Part shown: positions 24,286-34,222 of the stretch, piece by piece
How the letters are laid out: each line of letters opens with the position of its first letter
How positions within the stretch are numbered: position 1 is the first letter of the stretch
Assembly: GCF_032814565.1 (NCBI RefSeq)
Contig: NZ_CP136521.1
Coordinates: 3,134,501-3,198,500, forward strand
DNA length: 64,000 nucleotides
Direction of reading: 5' to 3'
DNA from: Hwangdonia lutea
Lineage (GTDB): Bacteria > Bacteroidota > Bacteroidia > Flavobacteriales > Flavobacteriaceae
Notes under the pieces: model-generated
The model's input: the letters and a program-made list of their open reading frames with translations, nothing else
Told to the model about the DNA's origin: nothing
Databases searched by the model: none
Translations under genes and position numbers: made by a program

Positions 24286-27042
24286 TTAAAATTTAATATT
24301 ATATGTTATAGTTGGTACCGGTATAGAAAAAATAGAACTTTTGTAAGCTTTTATTTGTCCGTTTTCTGTAACAAAAAATACGGAATACGGATTGTTTCTG
24401 CCCAATACATTGTATATGGAAATATTCCAAAAACTATGCGCCAGTTTTTTTATTTTATGATTTCCTTCAATATTCAAGCCTAAGTCCAATCGAAAATAAT
24501 CTGGTATTCTAAATTCATTACGGTTGCTATACAATGCATATTCTTTATCCAAATATGTATAAGTTCCAACAGGGTAAGTTACAGGCCTTCCTGTTTGGTA
24601 TGCAAAATTAAATGAAACGCTGAAGCGCTTGGTCATTTTATAATTGGCAACTAAACTAAAATCATGTGGTTTGTCGTAATTAGCAGGGAAATACTCGCCG
24701 TTATTAACACGCTCTTCGCTAAACTCACTATCTAGTTTTATCAACGAACGCGAATAGCTATAGGCTAACCAGCCATTAAGGTTGCCTTTATTTTTTTTAG
24801 CTAAAAACTCAACGCCATACGATTTTCCAACGCCTTGAAAAACTTCGGTTTCAACCAATTCATTCAGCAATAAATCGGCACCAACCTTGTAGTCTAAAAT
24901 ATCTTTTGACGTTTTATAGTAAGCTTCCACACTCAACTCGTAATCTTCTAAATTTTTATAAATCCCCAAATTAAATTGATTGGCTTGTTGTGGTTTTATG
25001 TTGGAATCGGATAGCTTCCAAGTATCTAAAGGCGATTGGGTTGTGTTGTTAGATAGCGCATGAATGTATTGAAAAGTGCTACTGTAACCGCCTTTTATTG
25101 ATAAGTCCTCGGTTAAAAAATAGCGAGCAGAAGTACGAATTTCTAGTCCACCGTAGGTTTTTATAACTTCATTTTTAGAATGGTTTTTTGTGTCGATTAA
25201 CGTGCCTTCATTTCTGGGTTGGCCAGCTTCATAGATTCTTTCGGAAGCTTCGCCCAACGAGGCATAAAACGAGTAACGAAGCCCTAAGCTTAATGAGAGT
25301 TTTTTGTTGACCTTAAAATTGTCCGAAATAAAAACAGCCGATTCCAAGGCGCGTTCTTTTGAAATTATAATGGGTTCAATAATCGAATTTTCACCCAAAG
25401 GTTCTTTACTGCCAGGGTTTAAAGTATATAATTTACTTGATACGCCATAGTTAAGTTTATGTTTATCGTTGATTGTGGTACTCATTTTAAGTTTGAGAAG
25501 CGTTTCATTTATTTTATAATTCAAGTCGAAATTTTTATCGCCATTGCCCTCAAATCCTATATTAAATTGATATTGGCTATTGTTAAGGATTACGCTTCCC
25601 TTACTTTTTTTATTAAAGGTGTGATTCCATTTTAAAGTCGCCAATTGATTGCTATAACTATACAAAGAATCTGAAGTGATGCTGAATTTATCTTTGCTGT
25701 AATAACCTGTAGTTTCGATAGTATTGTTATCATTTATTTTGTGATCGTACTTTATAATGAAATCGTAAAATGAAGCTTCACTGTTATTTAAAGACTCATC
25801 GTCCAGCGACTTTAAAACCCAATCAGAATATGTACCTCGAGCACCAACCAATAACGACGATTTTTCTTTTACAACAGGAATTTCCAACATTAAATTACTG
25901 GTTACGGGGCCAATAGCGGCTTCTCCTGAGAGTTTTTCGATATTGCTTTTTTTTGTTTTAATATCAAAAACAGACGATAATCTACCACCAAATTCAACGG
26001 GAATATTGCCCTTGTAAATTTCGAGACTGCCAACCGTATAAGGGTTTAGTGCAGAGAATATCCCAAAGAAATGTGTTGGACTGTAAACAATACCTTCGTC
26101 AATAAGAATAAGGTTTTGGTCTGCTTTTCCGCCTCTAACATTATAGCCGCTTGCGCCTTCGCCAGCAGTTGAAATTCCGGGTAACGCTGTTGCAATTTTT
26201 AATAAATCGCGCTCCCCTAAAACCAACGGAATCGTTTTAATTTCCTCCAATTCTATTTTAGTAATTCCCGCTATAACTTCGGCAACATTTCTGTCTTTTT
26301 GCGAGGTTATAACAATTTCATCCAACTGCACTTCGGCATTGGCATCCAAATCAAAATTTGCTTTACCATCATTATAAATAACAATTTTTTTAACCAAATC
26401 TTTAATAACCAAAGATTTAAATTCAATTAAATTTTCGCCCGAGGGCAATGTTAAACTGTAAAATCCGTCTTGATTTGTAACGGCAGTAATGTCTTGGTTT
26501 TTAACCATTAATACTAAATCTACCAAAGGTTCTTTTGTGACTTTATTTCTAACATAACCAGATAGTTTGAAATTTTCACGAGAGGCATTGGTGGTTTCTT
26601 TTCCAATTTTTATTATTTCTAGATACTCGTTTTTATTAAGGTTACCTTCATTAAAAAAAACAGGTTCAGAATTAGTATTGCTATCAAATTTAGTGCTTTC
26701 GTTTTCAATAAAATTTATCGGCAATTCATCGCGTATTAAGCTGTTGTTTGTTAAAATAATTTGATGGTTAGTTGATATGTAATAATTAATTACGGTATTT
26801 TTAAAAATGTCGTTTAGCACGGTTTTCAAAGGCGCATTATTGTAATTGCCGGATATTAAAGTATCGTCTATCCACGATTCAATAAAATAAAAACGATAAT
26901 CTGTAACAGATTCAATTTGTTCTATTATTTCAATTTTGGTTGCGTTTTCAAACTGAAGCGAAATTTTGGCTTCATTTTTTTGTGCAAATGATGTGTGAGT
27001 TACATTGAAAAACAAGAACAGAAATAGTAATTTCTTCATCAT
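24286..27042 (-). CDS. TonB-dependent outer-membrane receptor with N-terminal STN domain
   Basis: A 918-residue receptor. Signal peptide 1-20; STN (secretin/TonB N-terminal) domain about 23-100 (ISLQFENATKIEIIEQIESV); carboxypeptidase-regulatory-like domain about 155-235 (LSGYVRNKVTKEPLVDLVLM); plug about 240-370 (DEIVITSQKDRN, YNVRGGKADQNLILIDEG); then a 22-strand-type barrel ending in an aromatic residue (VPTITYNIKF). The STN domain usually contacts a FecR-type anti-sigma factor, yet no fecI/fecR pair is in the window. It starts at the base next to the stop of the preceding gene, so the two are coupled. Confidence 0.93.
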   Translation of the reverse strand: MMKKLLFLFLFFNVTHTSFAQKNEAKISLQFENATKIEIIEQIESVTDYRFYFIESWIDDTLISGNYNNAPLKTVLNDIFKNTVINYYISTNHQIILTNNSLIRDELPINFIENESTKFDSNTNSEPVFFNEGNLNKNEYLEIIKIGKETTNASRENFKLSGYVRNKVTKEPLVDLVLMVKNQDITAVTNQDGFYSLTLPSGENLIEFKSLVIKDLVKKIVIYNDGKANFDLDANAEVQLDEIVITSQKDRNVAEVIAGITKIELEEIKTIPLVLGERDLLKIATALPGISTAGEGASGYNVRGGKADQNLILIDEGIVYSPTHFFGIFSALNPYTVGSLEIYKGNIPVEFGGRLSSVFDIKTKKSNIEKLSGEAAIGPVTSNLMLEIPVVKEKSSLLVGARGTYSDWVLKSLDDESLNNSEASFYDFIIKYDHKINDNNTIETTGYYSKDKFSITSDSLYSYSNQLATLKWNHTFNKKSKGSVILNNSQYQFNIGFEGNGDKNFDLNYKINETLLKLKMSTTINDKHKLNYGVSSKLYTLNPGSKEPLGENSIIEPIIISKERALESAVFISDNFKVNKKLSLSLGLRYSFYASLGEASERIYEAGQPRNEGTLIDTKNHSKNEVIKTYGGLEIRTSARYFLTEDLSIKGGYSSTFQYIHALSNNTTQSPLDTWKLSDSNIKPQQANQFNLGIYKNLEDYELSVEAYYKTSKDILDYKVGADLLLNELVETEVFQGVGKSYGVEFLAKKNKGNLNGWLAYSYSRSLIKLDSEFSEERVNNGEYFPANYDKPHDFSLVANYKMTKRFSVSFNFAYQTGRPVTYPVGTYTYLDKEYALYSNRNEFRIPDYFRLDLGLNIEGNHKIKKLAHSFWNISIYNVLGRNNPYSVFFVTENGQIKAYKSSIFSIPVPTITYNIKF

Positions 27043-27750
27043 TTACACTTGTTTTTTAGAAATAACGTTGTTTAATTCTGCTACCAATTGCTGCATAAAA
27101 AGATCGTAGTTTATATTCAATAATTCATTTTTAGTTTTATAAAATGAGTTGATTTCCTTTTTAAATTCAGGCATTAATTTAATTAGGCTTTTTTTAGATT
27201 TTGAAATGCTGTGATATTCATTATTAAAATAGAGCACATATTCAGTTTTGCCTTTAAAACGATAAAAAATCGACCTTCCGGAATAATACTTATTCGATGT
27301 TTTTATATGTTTTTTATAAAAGGATAGGTTTTTACTTTTAAAAATGATTTCATAAAAACCATTTTTTAAAGCGATGAATTCCGAATTCTTTATAGAAAAC
27401 CGCTCAACATGTTCCTTAATTAATTGAATGGTATGTGTAATGGTTTGAGTAGGGATTTTTATAATAATTTCATCGGCATGTATATCGTATTTCAAGTCAA
27501 CATCAAAATAACGTTGCCCATTGTAAGTTATATGTCCTTTTTGAAAAGCCGAAGTCGTGTAAAATTTATGATTGCCATTTTGGGTCCTATATAATTCACG
27601 ATAAGCTAAACCATCTATTAGTCCAGAATTTTCTTGCCCAATTGTAGTATCAAACCATTTATAAAACGCTTTTTCAGAAATCGTGGTTTGGCTATATATT
27701 GTAATAGTTGAGAATAGCAATAAAAACAATACCGCTTTGTTTTTTAGCAT
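27043..27750 (-). CDS. Exported protein of unknown function, first gene of the DUF4249/TonB locus
   Basis: A 235-residue protein with a signal peptide (MLKNKAVLFLLLFSTITIYSQ). The rest is mixed alpha/beta, rich in Lys and Tyr, with repeated aromatic-basic stretches such as FKSKNLSFYKKHIKTSNKYY. I do not recognise a family. The stop touches the ATG of the TonB receptor gene. The region upstream (27751-27899) is shared with the divergent pirin gene. A role as an accessory or periplasmic partner of the receptor is inferred from position only. Confidence 0.75.
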   Translation of the reverse strand: MLKNKAVLFLLLFSTITIYSQTTISEKAFYKWFDTTIGQENSGLIDGLAYRELYRTQNGNHKFYTTSAFQKGHITYNGQRYFDVDLKYDIHADEIIIKIPTQTITHTIQLIKEHVERFSIKNSEFIALKNGFYEIIFKSKNLSFYKKHIKTSNKYYSGRSIFYRFKGKTEYVLYFNNEYHSISKSKKSLIKLMPEFKKEINSFYKTKNELLNINYDLFMQQLVAELNNVISKKQV

Positions 27751-27899
27751 AATTTAACCTAGAATTATAGAATAATACCTAAAGATTGGTAAAAAGTATG
27801 GTATAAGCAAATTTTTCGACAGAGAACATTATACTGCCCATAAACGGTATAATAAATACGAACTTAAAATAATTTATCTTTATAAAAAATAATATTGGA

Positions 27900-28772
27900 A
27901 TGAAACAAAACACCATAAAAACCATAGGACGAAGCGATTTTGTAAATATGGGCCCCATTAAATTACGCCAGCCCATACCTACACAACACATTGATATGAT
28001 AGACCCGTTTGTGCTGTTGCATCATTACGGGCCTTATGCCATTGATGAAAGAAACAATCCGTTCGATTTAGGCCCACATCCGCATCGTGGTTTCGAGCCT
28101 ATTACCTTTTTAATCGAAGGCGAGCAATTGCACAGAGATTCTTTGGGGCACGAAAGTGTGGTAAAAGCCGGAGATGTGCAATGGACAACTGCGGGCAGGG
28201 GCATTATTCATGCAGAACGCCCAACAAAAGCATTTGTTGAAAAAGGCGGCACTTTAGAAGGGATTCAACTGTGGTTGAATTTGCCAGCTGAAAAAAAGAT
28301 GATTCAGCCCAATTATCAACATGTTCAAAATGATGAATTTAATGTGGTTCTTTCAGAAGATAAGAAAGTGAGTATTCAAGTTATTGCTGGAAGTTTAGAA
28401 GATAAAAACGGAAAAATTGCCACACAATCTCCGGTGAATGTTTATATGATGGATGTGAAAGCAGGAGGAAAGCATAACGTTGATATTGATATCGCTTACC
28501 AATCAGTCTTGTATTTATTAAAAGGACAAGTAACGGTGAATAATGATGTAGATTTAATCCAAAATGAAAATCAATTGATTGAATTTAATCAAGATGGTAA
28601 TCAGTTTTCTGTAGAAGCTAAAGCAGATAGTAAACTTTTATTTCTCTCAGGAAAACCATTCCATGAAAAGGTAACAACTTATGGACCTTACGTTATGAAT
28701 ACACAAACCGAAATTATGGAGGCTATGCGCGATTACCAAATGGGAAAAATGGGATTTCTTCCAAACAGTTAA
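27900..28772 (+). CDS. Pirin family protein
   Basis: A 290-residue bicupin. The N-terminal cupin carries the metal-binding HPHRGFEPITFLIEGE and the later HAERP, matching the His-His-His-Glu ligand set of pirins. Bacterial pirins include quercetin 2,3-dioxygenases and redox-responsive regulators, and the true substrate here is unknown. It is a single gene with its own terminator immediately downstream. Confidence 0.93.
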   Translation: MKQNTIKTIGRSDFVNMGPIKLRQPIPTQHIDMIDPFVLLHHYGPYAIDERNNPFDLGPHPHRGFEPITFLIEGEQLHRDSLGHESVVKAGDVQWTTAGRGIIHAERPTKAFVEKGGTLEGIQLWLNLPAEKKMIQPNYQHVQNDEFNVVLSEDKKVSIQVIAGSLEDKNGKIATQSPVNVYMMDVKAGGKHNVDIDIAYQSVLYLLKGQVTVNNDVDLIQNENQLIEFNQDGNQFSVEAKADSKLLFLSGKPFHEKVTTYGPYVMNTQTEIMEAMRDYQMGKMGFLPNS

Positions 28773-28773
28773 T

Positions 28774-28803
28774 AAAAAGCATCCGTTAAAAGGTGCTTTT
28801 TTT
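28774..28803 (+). terminator. Intrinsic terminator after the pirin gene
   Basis: AAAAAGCA pairs with TGCTTTTT across a 12-nt loop (partly self-pairing TCC/GG), followed by a run of T. It begins directly after the pirin stop codon. Confidence 0.75.
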
Positions 28804-28860
28804 GTGTAAAACAACGATATTTGCTTTTAAACTAACCATCAAAAATTTAAGAATAAGATT

Positions 28861-29043
28861 ATGGCAATGAATAAAAACACGGTTTTGGCTTGGGCTACTT
28901 GGATTATGATATTTGTAGGCCTTGGCTTAATTGGATTAGGCGCTTTTAGATATGACGATGTTGCAGGCTGGGGATTTGCAGCTGTTGGCGGTGGCTTTTT
29001 CTGTATCGCATGGGTATTTAATGCTTTAAAAGGTAGAGTGTAA
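28861..29043 (+). CDS. Small two-helix membrane protein (CAL67264 family type)
   Basis: A 60-residue protein with two hydrophobic segments (about 10-27, AWATWIMIFVGLGLIGLGAF, and about 35-54, WGFAAVGGGFFCIAWVFNAL). The sequence matches my recollection of a short membrane-protein family that is widespread in Flavobacteriia, often near ettA. Function is unknown. It lies 120 bp upstream of ettA on the same strand. Confidence 0.8.
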   Translation: MAMNKNTVLAWATWIMIFVGLGLIGLGAFRYDDVAGWGFAAVGGGFFCIAWVFNALKGRV

Positions 29044-29163
29044 CATAGCCATCAGTGTCAGTCTTCAATAATCAATACTATTCAAATAGCTTTATGGCAT
29101 AGGTATCATTTTTTATACCATCCGGATTTGAACAATAAAAATAATCAATAGAAAAATAGCTTT

Positions 29164-30855
29164 ATGAGCGACGATAAAAAGATAATATTCTCAATGTCGG
29201 GGGTTACAAAAACATTCCCGAGTGCAAATACACCTGTTTTAAAAAATATTTACTTGAGTTTTTTCTACGGTGCTAAAATCGGAATTCTTGGTTTAAACGG
29301 TTCGGGTAAATCTACCTTACTCAAAATTATTGCGGGCGTAGATAAAAACTATCAGGGCGACGTGGTGTTTTCACAAGATTATTCGGTGGGATACTTAGAG
29401 CAAGAACCAAAGCTTGACGATGATAAAACCGTAATGGAAATTGTTCGCGAAGGTGCAGCAGAAACGGTAGCCATTCTCGACGAATACAATAAAATAAATG
29501 ACCAATTTGGATTAGAAGAAGTGTATAGCGATCCAGACAAAATGGAGAAATTGATGAACCGCCAAGCGGAACTTCAAGACCAAATTGATGCCGCAAATGC
29601 ATGGGAACTCGATACCAAATTGGAAATAGCCATGGATGCGTTGCGCACGCCAGATGGCGATAAAAAGATTTCGGTTTTATCGGGTGGTGAGCGTCGTCGT
29701 GTAGCATTATGCCGTTTGCTTTTACAAGAACCCGACGTGTTACTGTTGGATGAGCCAACCAACCACTTAGATGCAGAATCGGTGCATTGGTTAGAGCATC
29801 ATTTAGCACAATATAAAGGCACCGTAATTGCAGTGACGCACGATAGGTATTTTTTAGATAATGTTGCAGGTTGGATTCTAGAACTCGATAGAGGCGAAGG
29901 CATTCCATGGAAAGGCAATTACTCTTCGTGGTTAGATCAAAAATCGAAGCGTATGGCTCAAGAAGGTAAAGCAGCTTCAAAACGTCAAAAAACTTTAGAG
30001 CGCGAGTTGGAGTGGGTTCGACAAGGGGCGAAGGGTAGGCAAACCAAACAAAAAGCTCGTTTGAAGAATTATGATAAACTCATGAGTCAAGACCAAAAAC
30101 AACTCGATGAAAAATTAGAGATTTACATTCCTAATGGACCGCGATTGGGTACCAATGTGATTGAAGCCATTGGCGTAAGCAAAGGTTACGATGATAAATT
30201 ACTTTACGAAGATTTAAACTTCAACCTGCCACAAGCGGGAATTGTGGGTGTTATTGGGCCAAACGGTGCTGGAAAAACTACTATTTTTAGAATGATAATG
30301 GGCGAAGAAACCCCAGATAAGGGCGAGTTTAAAGTAGGCGATACGGCAAAAATTGCTTATGTAGACCAGAGTCATTCCAATATAGACCCAGAAAAAACCA
30401 TTTGGCAAAATTTTAGCGACGAGCAAGAGTTGATTATGATGGGCGGCAAGCAAGTAAACTCTCGTGCCTATTTAAGTCGTTTTAATTTCTCAGGAAGCGA
30501 GCAAAATAAAACCGTAAAATTACTTTCAGGAGGGGAGCGTAACCGTTTGCACCTAGCCATGACACTAAAGGAAGAAGGCAACGTGTTGCTTTTGGATGAG
30601 CCAACGAACGATTTGGATGTTAATACATTACGAGCCTTAGAGGAAGGCTTAGAAAATTTTGCTGGTTGTGCCGTTGTAATTAGTCACGACCGTTGGTTTT
30701 TAGATAGAATATGTACACATATTTTAGCTTTTGAAGGTAATTCGCAAGTGTATTTCTTCGAGGGCAGTTTTAGTGATTATGAAGAAAACAAAAAGAAACG
30801 GTTGGGAGGCGATTTGATGCCTAAACGAATTAAATATAAGAAACTGATTAGATAA
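29164..30855 (+). CDS. ettA: Energy-dependent translational throttle protein EttA
   Basis: A 563-residue ABC-F ATPase that binds the ribosomal E site and gates the first elongation steps according to the ATP/ADP ratio. Both nucleotide-binding domains are complete: GLNGSGKST with LSGGERRRVALCRLL and LLLDEPTNHLD in the first, and GPNGAGKTT with LSGGERNRLHLAM and LLLDEPTNDLD in the second. The linker and arm insertion are present. The C-terminus ends MPKRIKYKKLIR. The last 138 bp of the gene are repeated at 34477-34614 with mainly synonymous changes, so the 3' end may have been replaced by an inserted element. Confidence 0.97.
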   Translation: MSDDKKIIFSMSGVTKTFPSANTPVLKNIYLSFFYGAKIGILGLNGSGKSTLLKIIAGVDKNYQGDVVFSQDYSVGYLEQEPKLDDDKTVMEIVREGAAETVAILDEYNKINDQFGLEEVYSDPDKMEKLMNRQAELQDQIDAANAWELDTKLEIAMDALRTPDGDKKISVLSGGERRRVALCRLLLQEPDVLLLDEPTNHLDAESVHWLEHHLAQYKGTVIAVTHDRYFLDNVAGWILELDRGEGIPWKGNYSSWLDQKSKRMAQEGKAASKRQKTLERELEWVRQGAKGRQTKQKARLKNYDKLMSQDQKQLDEKLEIYIPNGPRLGTNVIEAIGVSKGYDDKLLYEDLNFNLPQAGIVGVIGPNGAGKTTIFRMIMGEETPDKGEFKVGDTAKIAYVDQSHSNIDPEKTIWQNFSDEQELIMMGGKQVNSRAYLSRFNFSGSEQNKTVKLLSGGERNRLHLAMTLKEEGNVLLLDEPTNDLDVNTLRALEEGLENFAGCAVVISHDRWFLDRICTHILAFEGNSQVYFFEGSFSDYEENKKKRLGGDLMPKRIKYKKLIR

Positions 30856-30861
30856 AAACGG

Positions 30862-30894
30862 AAAACGCTCACTATAAAGGTGAGCGTTTTTTTT
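30862..30894 (+). terminator. Intrinsic terminator after ettA
   Basis: AAAACGCTCA (30862-30871) pairs perfectly with TGAGCGTTTT (30881-30890) across a 9-nt loop, followed by more T. It starts 6 bp after the ettA stop. The sequence differs completely from that after the ettA fragment at 34614, so the repeat ends at the stop codon. Confidence 0.85.
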
Positions 30895-30913
30895 ATAGTG
30901 TAATAGGTTTAGC

Positions 30914-32281
30914 TTAATCTATCCAAATGGACTTAATGTTGGTGAACTCTCGAATTCCGTAGCCTGAAAGCTCCCTGCCGTAACCACTTGTTTTTATACC
31001 TCCAAAAGGTAAACGTGGGTCTGACACCACTAATTTGTTAACAAAACTACTACCGGCCTCTAATTGTAAAGCCAGCTTTTCGCCTCTAGATTTGTTTTCA
31101 GTTATCACACCAGAACCCAAACCAAACTTTGAGAGATTGGCGAGTTTAATGGCATGATTTTCGTCTATGGCTTTTATAACCGATGCTACCGGACCAAATA
31201 ATTCTTCCTCAAATGCTTCCATTCCCGGTTTAATATCAGACAGAATAGTTGCGGGGTAATAGGCGCCTTTTCTATCTGGTATGTTTCCGCCTAAAATTAA
31301 TTTTCCCCCTTGGTTAATTGTTTTTGTAACCTGTTCGTGTAATTCATCTCTTAAATCAACTCTAGCTAAAGGGCCATAATAGGTGTCTTCATCGGTTGGT
31401 TCGCCCATTTTTGCTGCTTTCATTTTTTGTTTAAACAGATTTATAAAGTCATCATAAATTTCTTCTAAAACAATAAATCGTTTTGCAGCAATACAGGTTT
31501 GTCCATTATTTTGTAGTCTGCCATAAGTCGCTAAATCTGTGGCTTTTTCTAAATCGGCATCCTCTAAAATTATATAAGCATCACTACCGCCTAATTCCAA
31601 CACTGTTTTTTTTAGGTTTTTTCCAGCTATAGAGGCTACCGATTGTCCTGCAGGAGCGCTTCCTGTTAATGTAACGGCTACAATATGTTTGTTTTCAATA
31701 ATAGATTCAACAGCATCAGAACTCACGTTTAAGTTGCTAAAAACACCTTGTGGAAATCCAGCATCTTCAAGGGCTTGTTGTAATGCAAAAGCACAGCCTT
31801 GAACATTGGATGCATGTTTTAAAACCCCTGCATTTCCTGCCATTAATGCGGGTACTAAAAATCGAATTACTTGATAAAAAGGGAAATTCCAAGGCATTAC
31901 AGCTAAAATTACACCCAATGGCTGAAATGATACGTAACTCTTGTTTGCCTCGGTTTTAATGGTTTGATGAGCTAATAATTCTGCTGTGTGTTCTGCATAG
32001 TAACGGCAAATCCATGCGCATTTTTCTATTTCCTTTCTAGATTGAACAATGGTTTTGCCCATTTCTTCAGTGGTTAATTGCGCATAAGTCTCTTTGTTTT
32101 TATCGAAAATATCGGCTAACGCATTCATTAATTTTGCACGCTCTGAATAGCTTGTGTTTTTCCAGGATTGAAAAGCTTTGTTTGCTCGTTCAATCTGTGC
32201 AGCGGTTTCAGATGCCGTTAAACGATTATAGGTTTTAATAGGTTCTTCTGTGGCTGGGTTTATTGTGGTTATAGTATTCAT
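30914..32281 (-). CDS. NAD(P)-dependent aldehyde dehydrogenase (succinate-semialdehyde dehydrogenase type)
   Basis: A 455-residue aldehyde dehydrogenase. The general base is E229 in LELGGSD and the catalytic Cys is C263 in [11 protein letters not shown]. The cofactor segment [13 protein letters not shown] lies at about 129-141. The overall pattern, including the start ATINPATEE-like motif, fits the short GabD/Sad-type succinate-semialdehyde dehydrogenases. Its start overlaps the stop of the acetolactate-synthase-like gene by 4 bp, so both enzymes are made together. It lies on the strand opposite ettA, within the segment bounded by the two ettA 3' ends. Confidence 0.9.
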   Translation of the reverse strand: MNTITTINPATEEPIKTYNRLTASETAAQIERANKAFQSWKNTSYSERAKLMNALADIFDKNKETYAQLTTEEMGKTIVQSRKEIEKCAWICRYYAEHTAELLAHQTIKTEANKSYVSFQPLGVILAVMPWNFPFYQVIRFLVPALMAGNAGVLKHASNVQGCAFALQQALEDAGFPQGVFSNLNVSSDAVESIIENKHIVAVTLTGSAPAGQSVASIAGKNLKKTVLELGGSDAYIILEDADLEKATDLATYGRLQNNGQTCIAAKRFIVLEEIYDDFINLFKQKMKAAKMGEPTDEDTYYGPLARVDLRDELHEQVTKTINQGGKLILGGNIPDRKGAYYPATILSDIKPGMEAFEEELFGPVASVIKAIDENHAIKLANLSKFGLGSGVITENKSRGEKLALQLEAGSSFVNKLVVSDPRLPFGGIKTSGYGRELSGYGIREFTNIKSIWID

Positions 32282-33948
32282 TGTTTTGTTTTTTCTGAAA
32301 ATTCTTTTATTAAAACGTTTAATATGTCATGATTTAGAGAGTAATCAACAGCTAAATCTATAATTTGAACGCCCTTTGATTCTAGTGCTTTTTCAAAATC
32401 TGATTTAAATTCATTTACCGATTTTGGTTGATATCCTGTAGCGCCAAAGCTTTTAGCGTATGCTACAAAATCAGGATTTTTATATTCCAAACCGTATTTG
32501 GGAAATCCTTCACCTTCTTGTTTCCATTGAATCATTCCATATGCATTGTCGTTTAAAATAATAATAACCAAATCCAACTGCAATCTTACTGCTGTTTCAA
32601 TTTCTTGTGAGTTCATCATAAATCCACCATCACCATTAATCGAAATCACTTTTTTATTTGGGTAAAGTTCTTTGGTCATAATTGCAGAAGGTAATCCTGC
32701 ACCCATGGTGGCCAAAGCATTATCTAAAATTAAACTATTTTGAGTATATGTTGGGTAGTTTCGTGCGAACCAGATTTTATAAATTCCATTATCCAAGGTT
32801 ACAATGCCATCGTCGGGCAACGTGTTTCTAACTATTTTAACCAAACGCTGTGGCAAAATAGGAAAACGATTGTCTTTTTCATATTTACTTAAATGTGATG
32901 CCACATTGTTTTTCACTTTAAAAAACAAGTCATTGTCCCAAGATTTAGCATGAGGTTTTAAAGTTTCGCATAAGTGAATGACGCTACCAGCAATATCGCC
33001 GATAACATTGTAATGTGGAAAGTATAATTGATCTATTTCTGCTGCAAAATAATTGACGTGAATTACTTTTTGATTGTTTTCGGGAAGCATGATAAATGGT
33101 GGTTTTTCAATGGTATCATGTCCAACATTTATAATAAGATCGGCCTTATGGATGGCTTCATGTAAAAAATCATCATCTGAAAGGGCGGCAGTTCCCAAAT
33201 ATAGAGGGTGACGCTCATCTATAATGCCTTTTCCCATTTGGGTGTTAAAAAACGGAATTTGTAAAGTGTCCACAAATTTTGTCAATGCCTTGCTAGCGCG
33301 TTTTCGGTTTGCTCCAGCGCCAATAAGCAGTAGTGGTCTATTGGCTTTTTGAATCATTTCTGAGGCATGGGAAATCACATTTTTACCGGCATAAGGAATT
33401 TTGTGATCTACAATATCAAATAAATGAGGGTTTGTAATTTCCTCTTGTGCAATATCTTCTGGAAATTCGATATGTACAGCTCCAGGTCGTTCCTCACTCG
33501 ATAGGCGAAAAGCCTCCCTAATCATGGCAGGAATATGTTCGCCATGCGTAACTTGCTTGGTGTATTTGGTAAGAGGTTGCATCATTTCTACAACATCAAT
33601 AATCTGAAATTTACCTTGCTTGCTTGTTTTAATGGGTTTTTGGCCGGTAATCATAACCATGGGCATCGCACCAAGCTGTGCATAAGCCGCTGTGGTAACG
33701 AGGTTTGTTGCTCCAGGCCCTAAAGTAGACATACAAACTCCGGGTTTGCCGGTGAGCCTTCCATAAGTTGCGGCCATAAAACCCGCGCCTTGTTCGTGCC
33801 TTGTTAAAATAAATTTAATTTTATCGGATTTTCTTATGGACTCCAACATGTCTATATTTTCTTCTCCTGGAAGCCCAAAAATATATTCCACGCCTTCATT
33901 TTCTAAGGCTTTAATAAATAAGTCGGATGCTTTTATAGGTTTATGCAT
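32278..33948 (-). CDS. Acetolactate synthase large subunit-like ThDP enzyme
   Basis: A 556-residue thiamine-diphosphate enzyme with the three-domain acetohydroxyacid-synthase fold. The catalytic Glu is E52 in TRHEQGAGFMA, and the ThDP/Mg2+ motif is NGDGGFMMNSQE through LNDNAYGMI. No small regulatory subunit (ilvN) is encoded beside it, which favours a catabolic AlsS-type or related decarboxylating ligase. Sharing an operon with an aldehyde dehydrogenase suggests that the product is handled as an aldehyde, but this is inference. It overlaps both neighbours by a few bases (8 bp with the upstream gene, 4 bp with the downstream gene). Confidence 0.9.
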   Translation of the reverse strand: MHKPIKASDLFIKALENEGVEYIFGLPGEENIDMLESIRKSDKIKFILTRHEQGAGFMAATYGRLTGKPGVCMSTLGPGATNLVTTAAYAQLGAMPMVMITGQKPIKTSKQGKFQIIDVVEMMQPLTKYTKQVTHGEHIPAMIREAFRLSSEERPGAVHIEFPEDIAQEEITNPHLFDIVDHKIPYAGKNVISHASEMIQKANRPLLLIGAGANRKRASKALTKFVDTLQIPFFNTQMGKGIIDERHPLYLGTAALSDDDFLHEAIHKADLIINVGHDTIEKPPFIMLPENNQKVIHVNYFAAEIDQLYFPHYNVIGDIAGSVIHLCETLKPHAKSWDNDLFFKVKNNVASHLSKYEKDNRFPILPQRLVKIVRNTLPDDGIVTLDNGIYKIWFARNYPTYTQNSLILDNALATMGAGLPSAIMTKELYPNKKVISINGDGGFMMNSQEIETAVRLQLDLVIIILNDNAYGMIQWKQEGEGFPKYGLEYKNPDFVAYAKSFGATGYQPKSVNEFKSDFEKALESKGVQIIDLAVDYSLNHDILNVLIKEFSEKTKQ

Positions 33949-34222
33949 CAGATTTATCGATATTTTGTTCTAAGTTTTCATTTGCTGCACTTCCTAAACT
34001 ATGGTGTTTGTTTTCTTCGTCATTTAACGAAGTGTTTTTGCTTTTTTTAATTGGTTTTCTTCCCGGTATATCTAGGTCATTTCCAGAAAAATCAACCTCT
34101 TTCAACCTGTTTTTTAAGTATTTGTCTTGCCCACCATCTTGTCTTAAATTCCCAGTTTTATCGCCCAAAATAGCTTTGTCTTCTTTAGTGATTTTTGAAT
34201 CGTATTCTTTTTTATTTTTCAT
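33941..34222 (-). CDS. Small hydrophilic protein (hypothetical, stress-protein-like composition)
   Basis: A 93-residue protein with no hydrophobic segment, rich in Lys, Asp, Asn and Gly (KITKEDKAILGDKTGNLRQD; DFSGNDLDIPGRKP; NDEENKHHSLGSAANENLEQ). The composition suggests an intrinsically disordered protein, and similar short proteins in flavobacteria occur near stress genes. Its 3' end overlaps the acetolactate-synthase-like gene by 8 bp, so it is the first gene of the three-gene cassette. The function is unknown. Confidence 0.75.
   Translation of the reverse strand: MKNKKEYDSKITKEDKAILGDKTGNLRQDGGQDKYLKNRLKEVDFSGNDLDIPGRKPIKKSKNTSLNDEENKHHSLGSAANENLEQNIDKSDA

Noticed and set aside
29327-29980. 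A 217-codon open frame on the minus strand inside ettA
   Set aside because: It is antisense to a highly conserved ABC-F gene and has a composition unlike a real protein (His/Leu/Pro-rich, no domain). It reflects the codon use of ettA.
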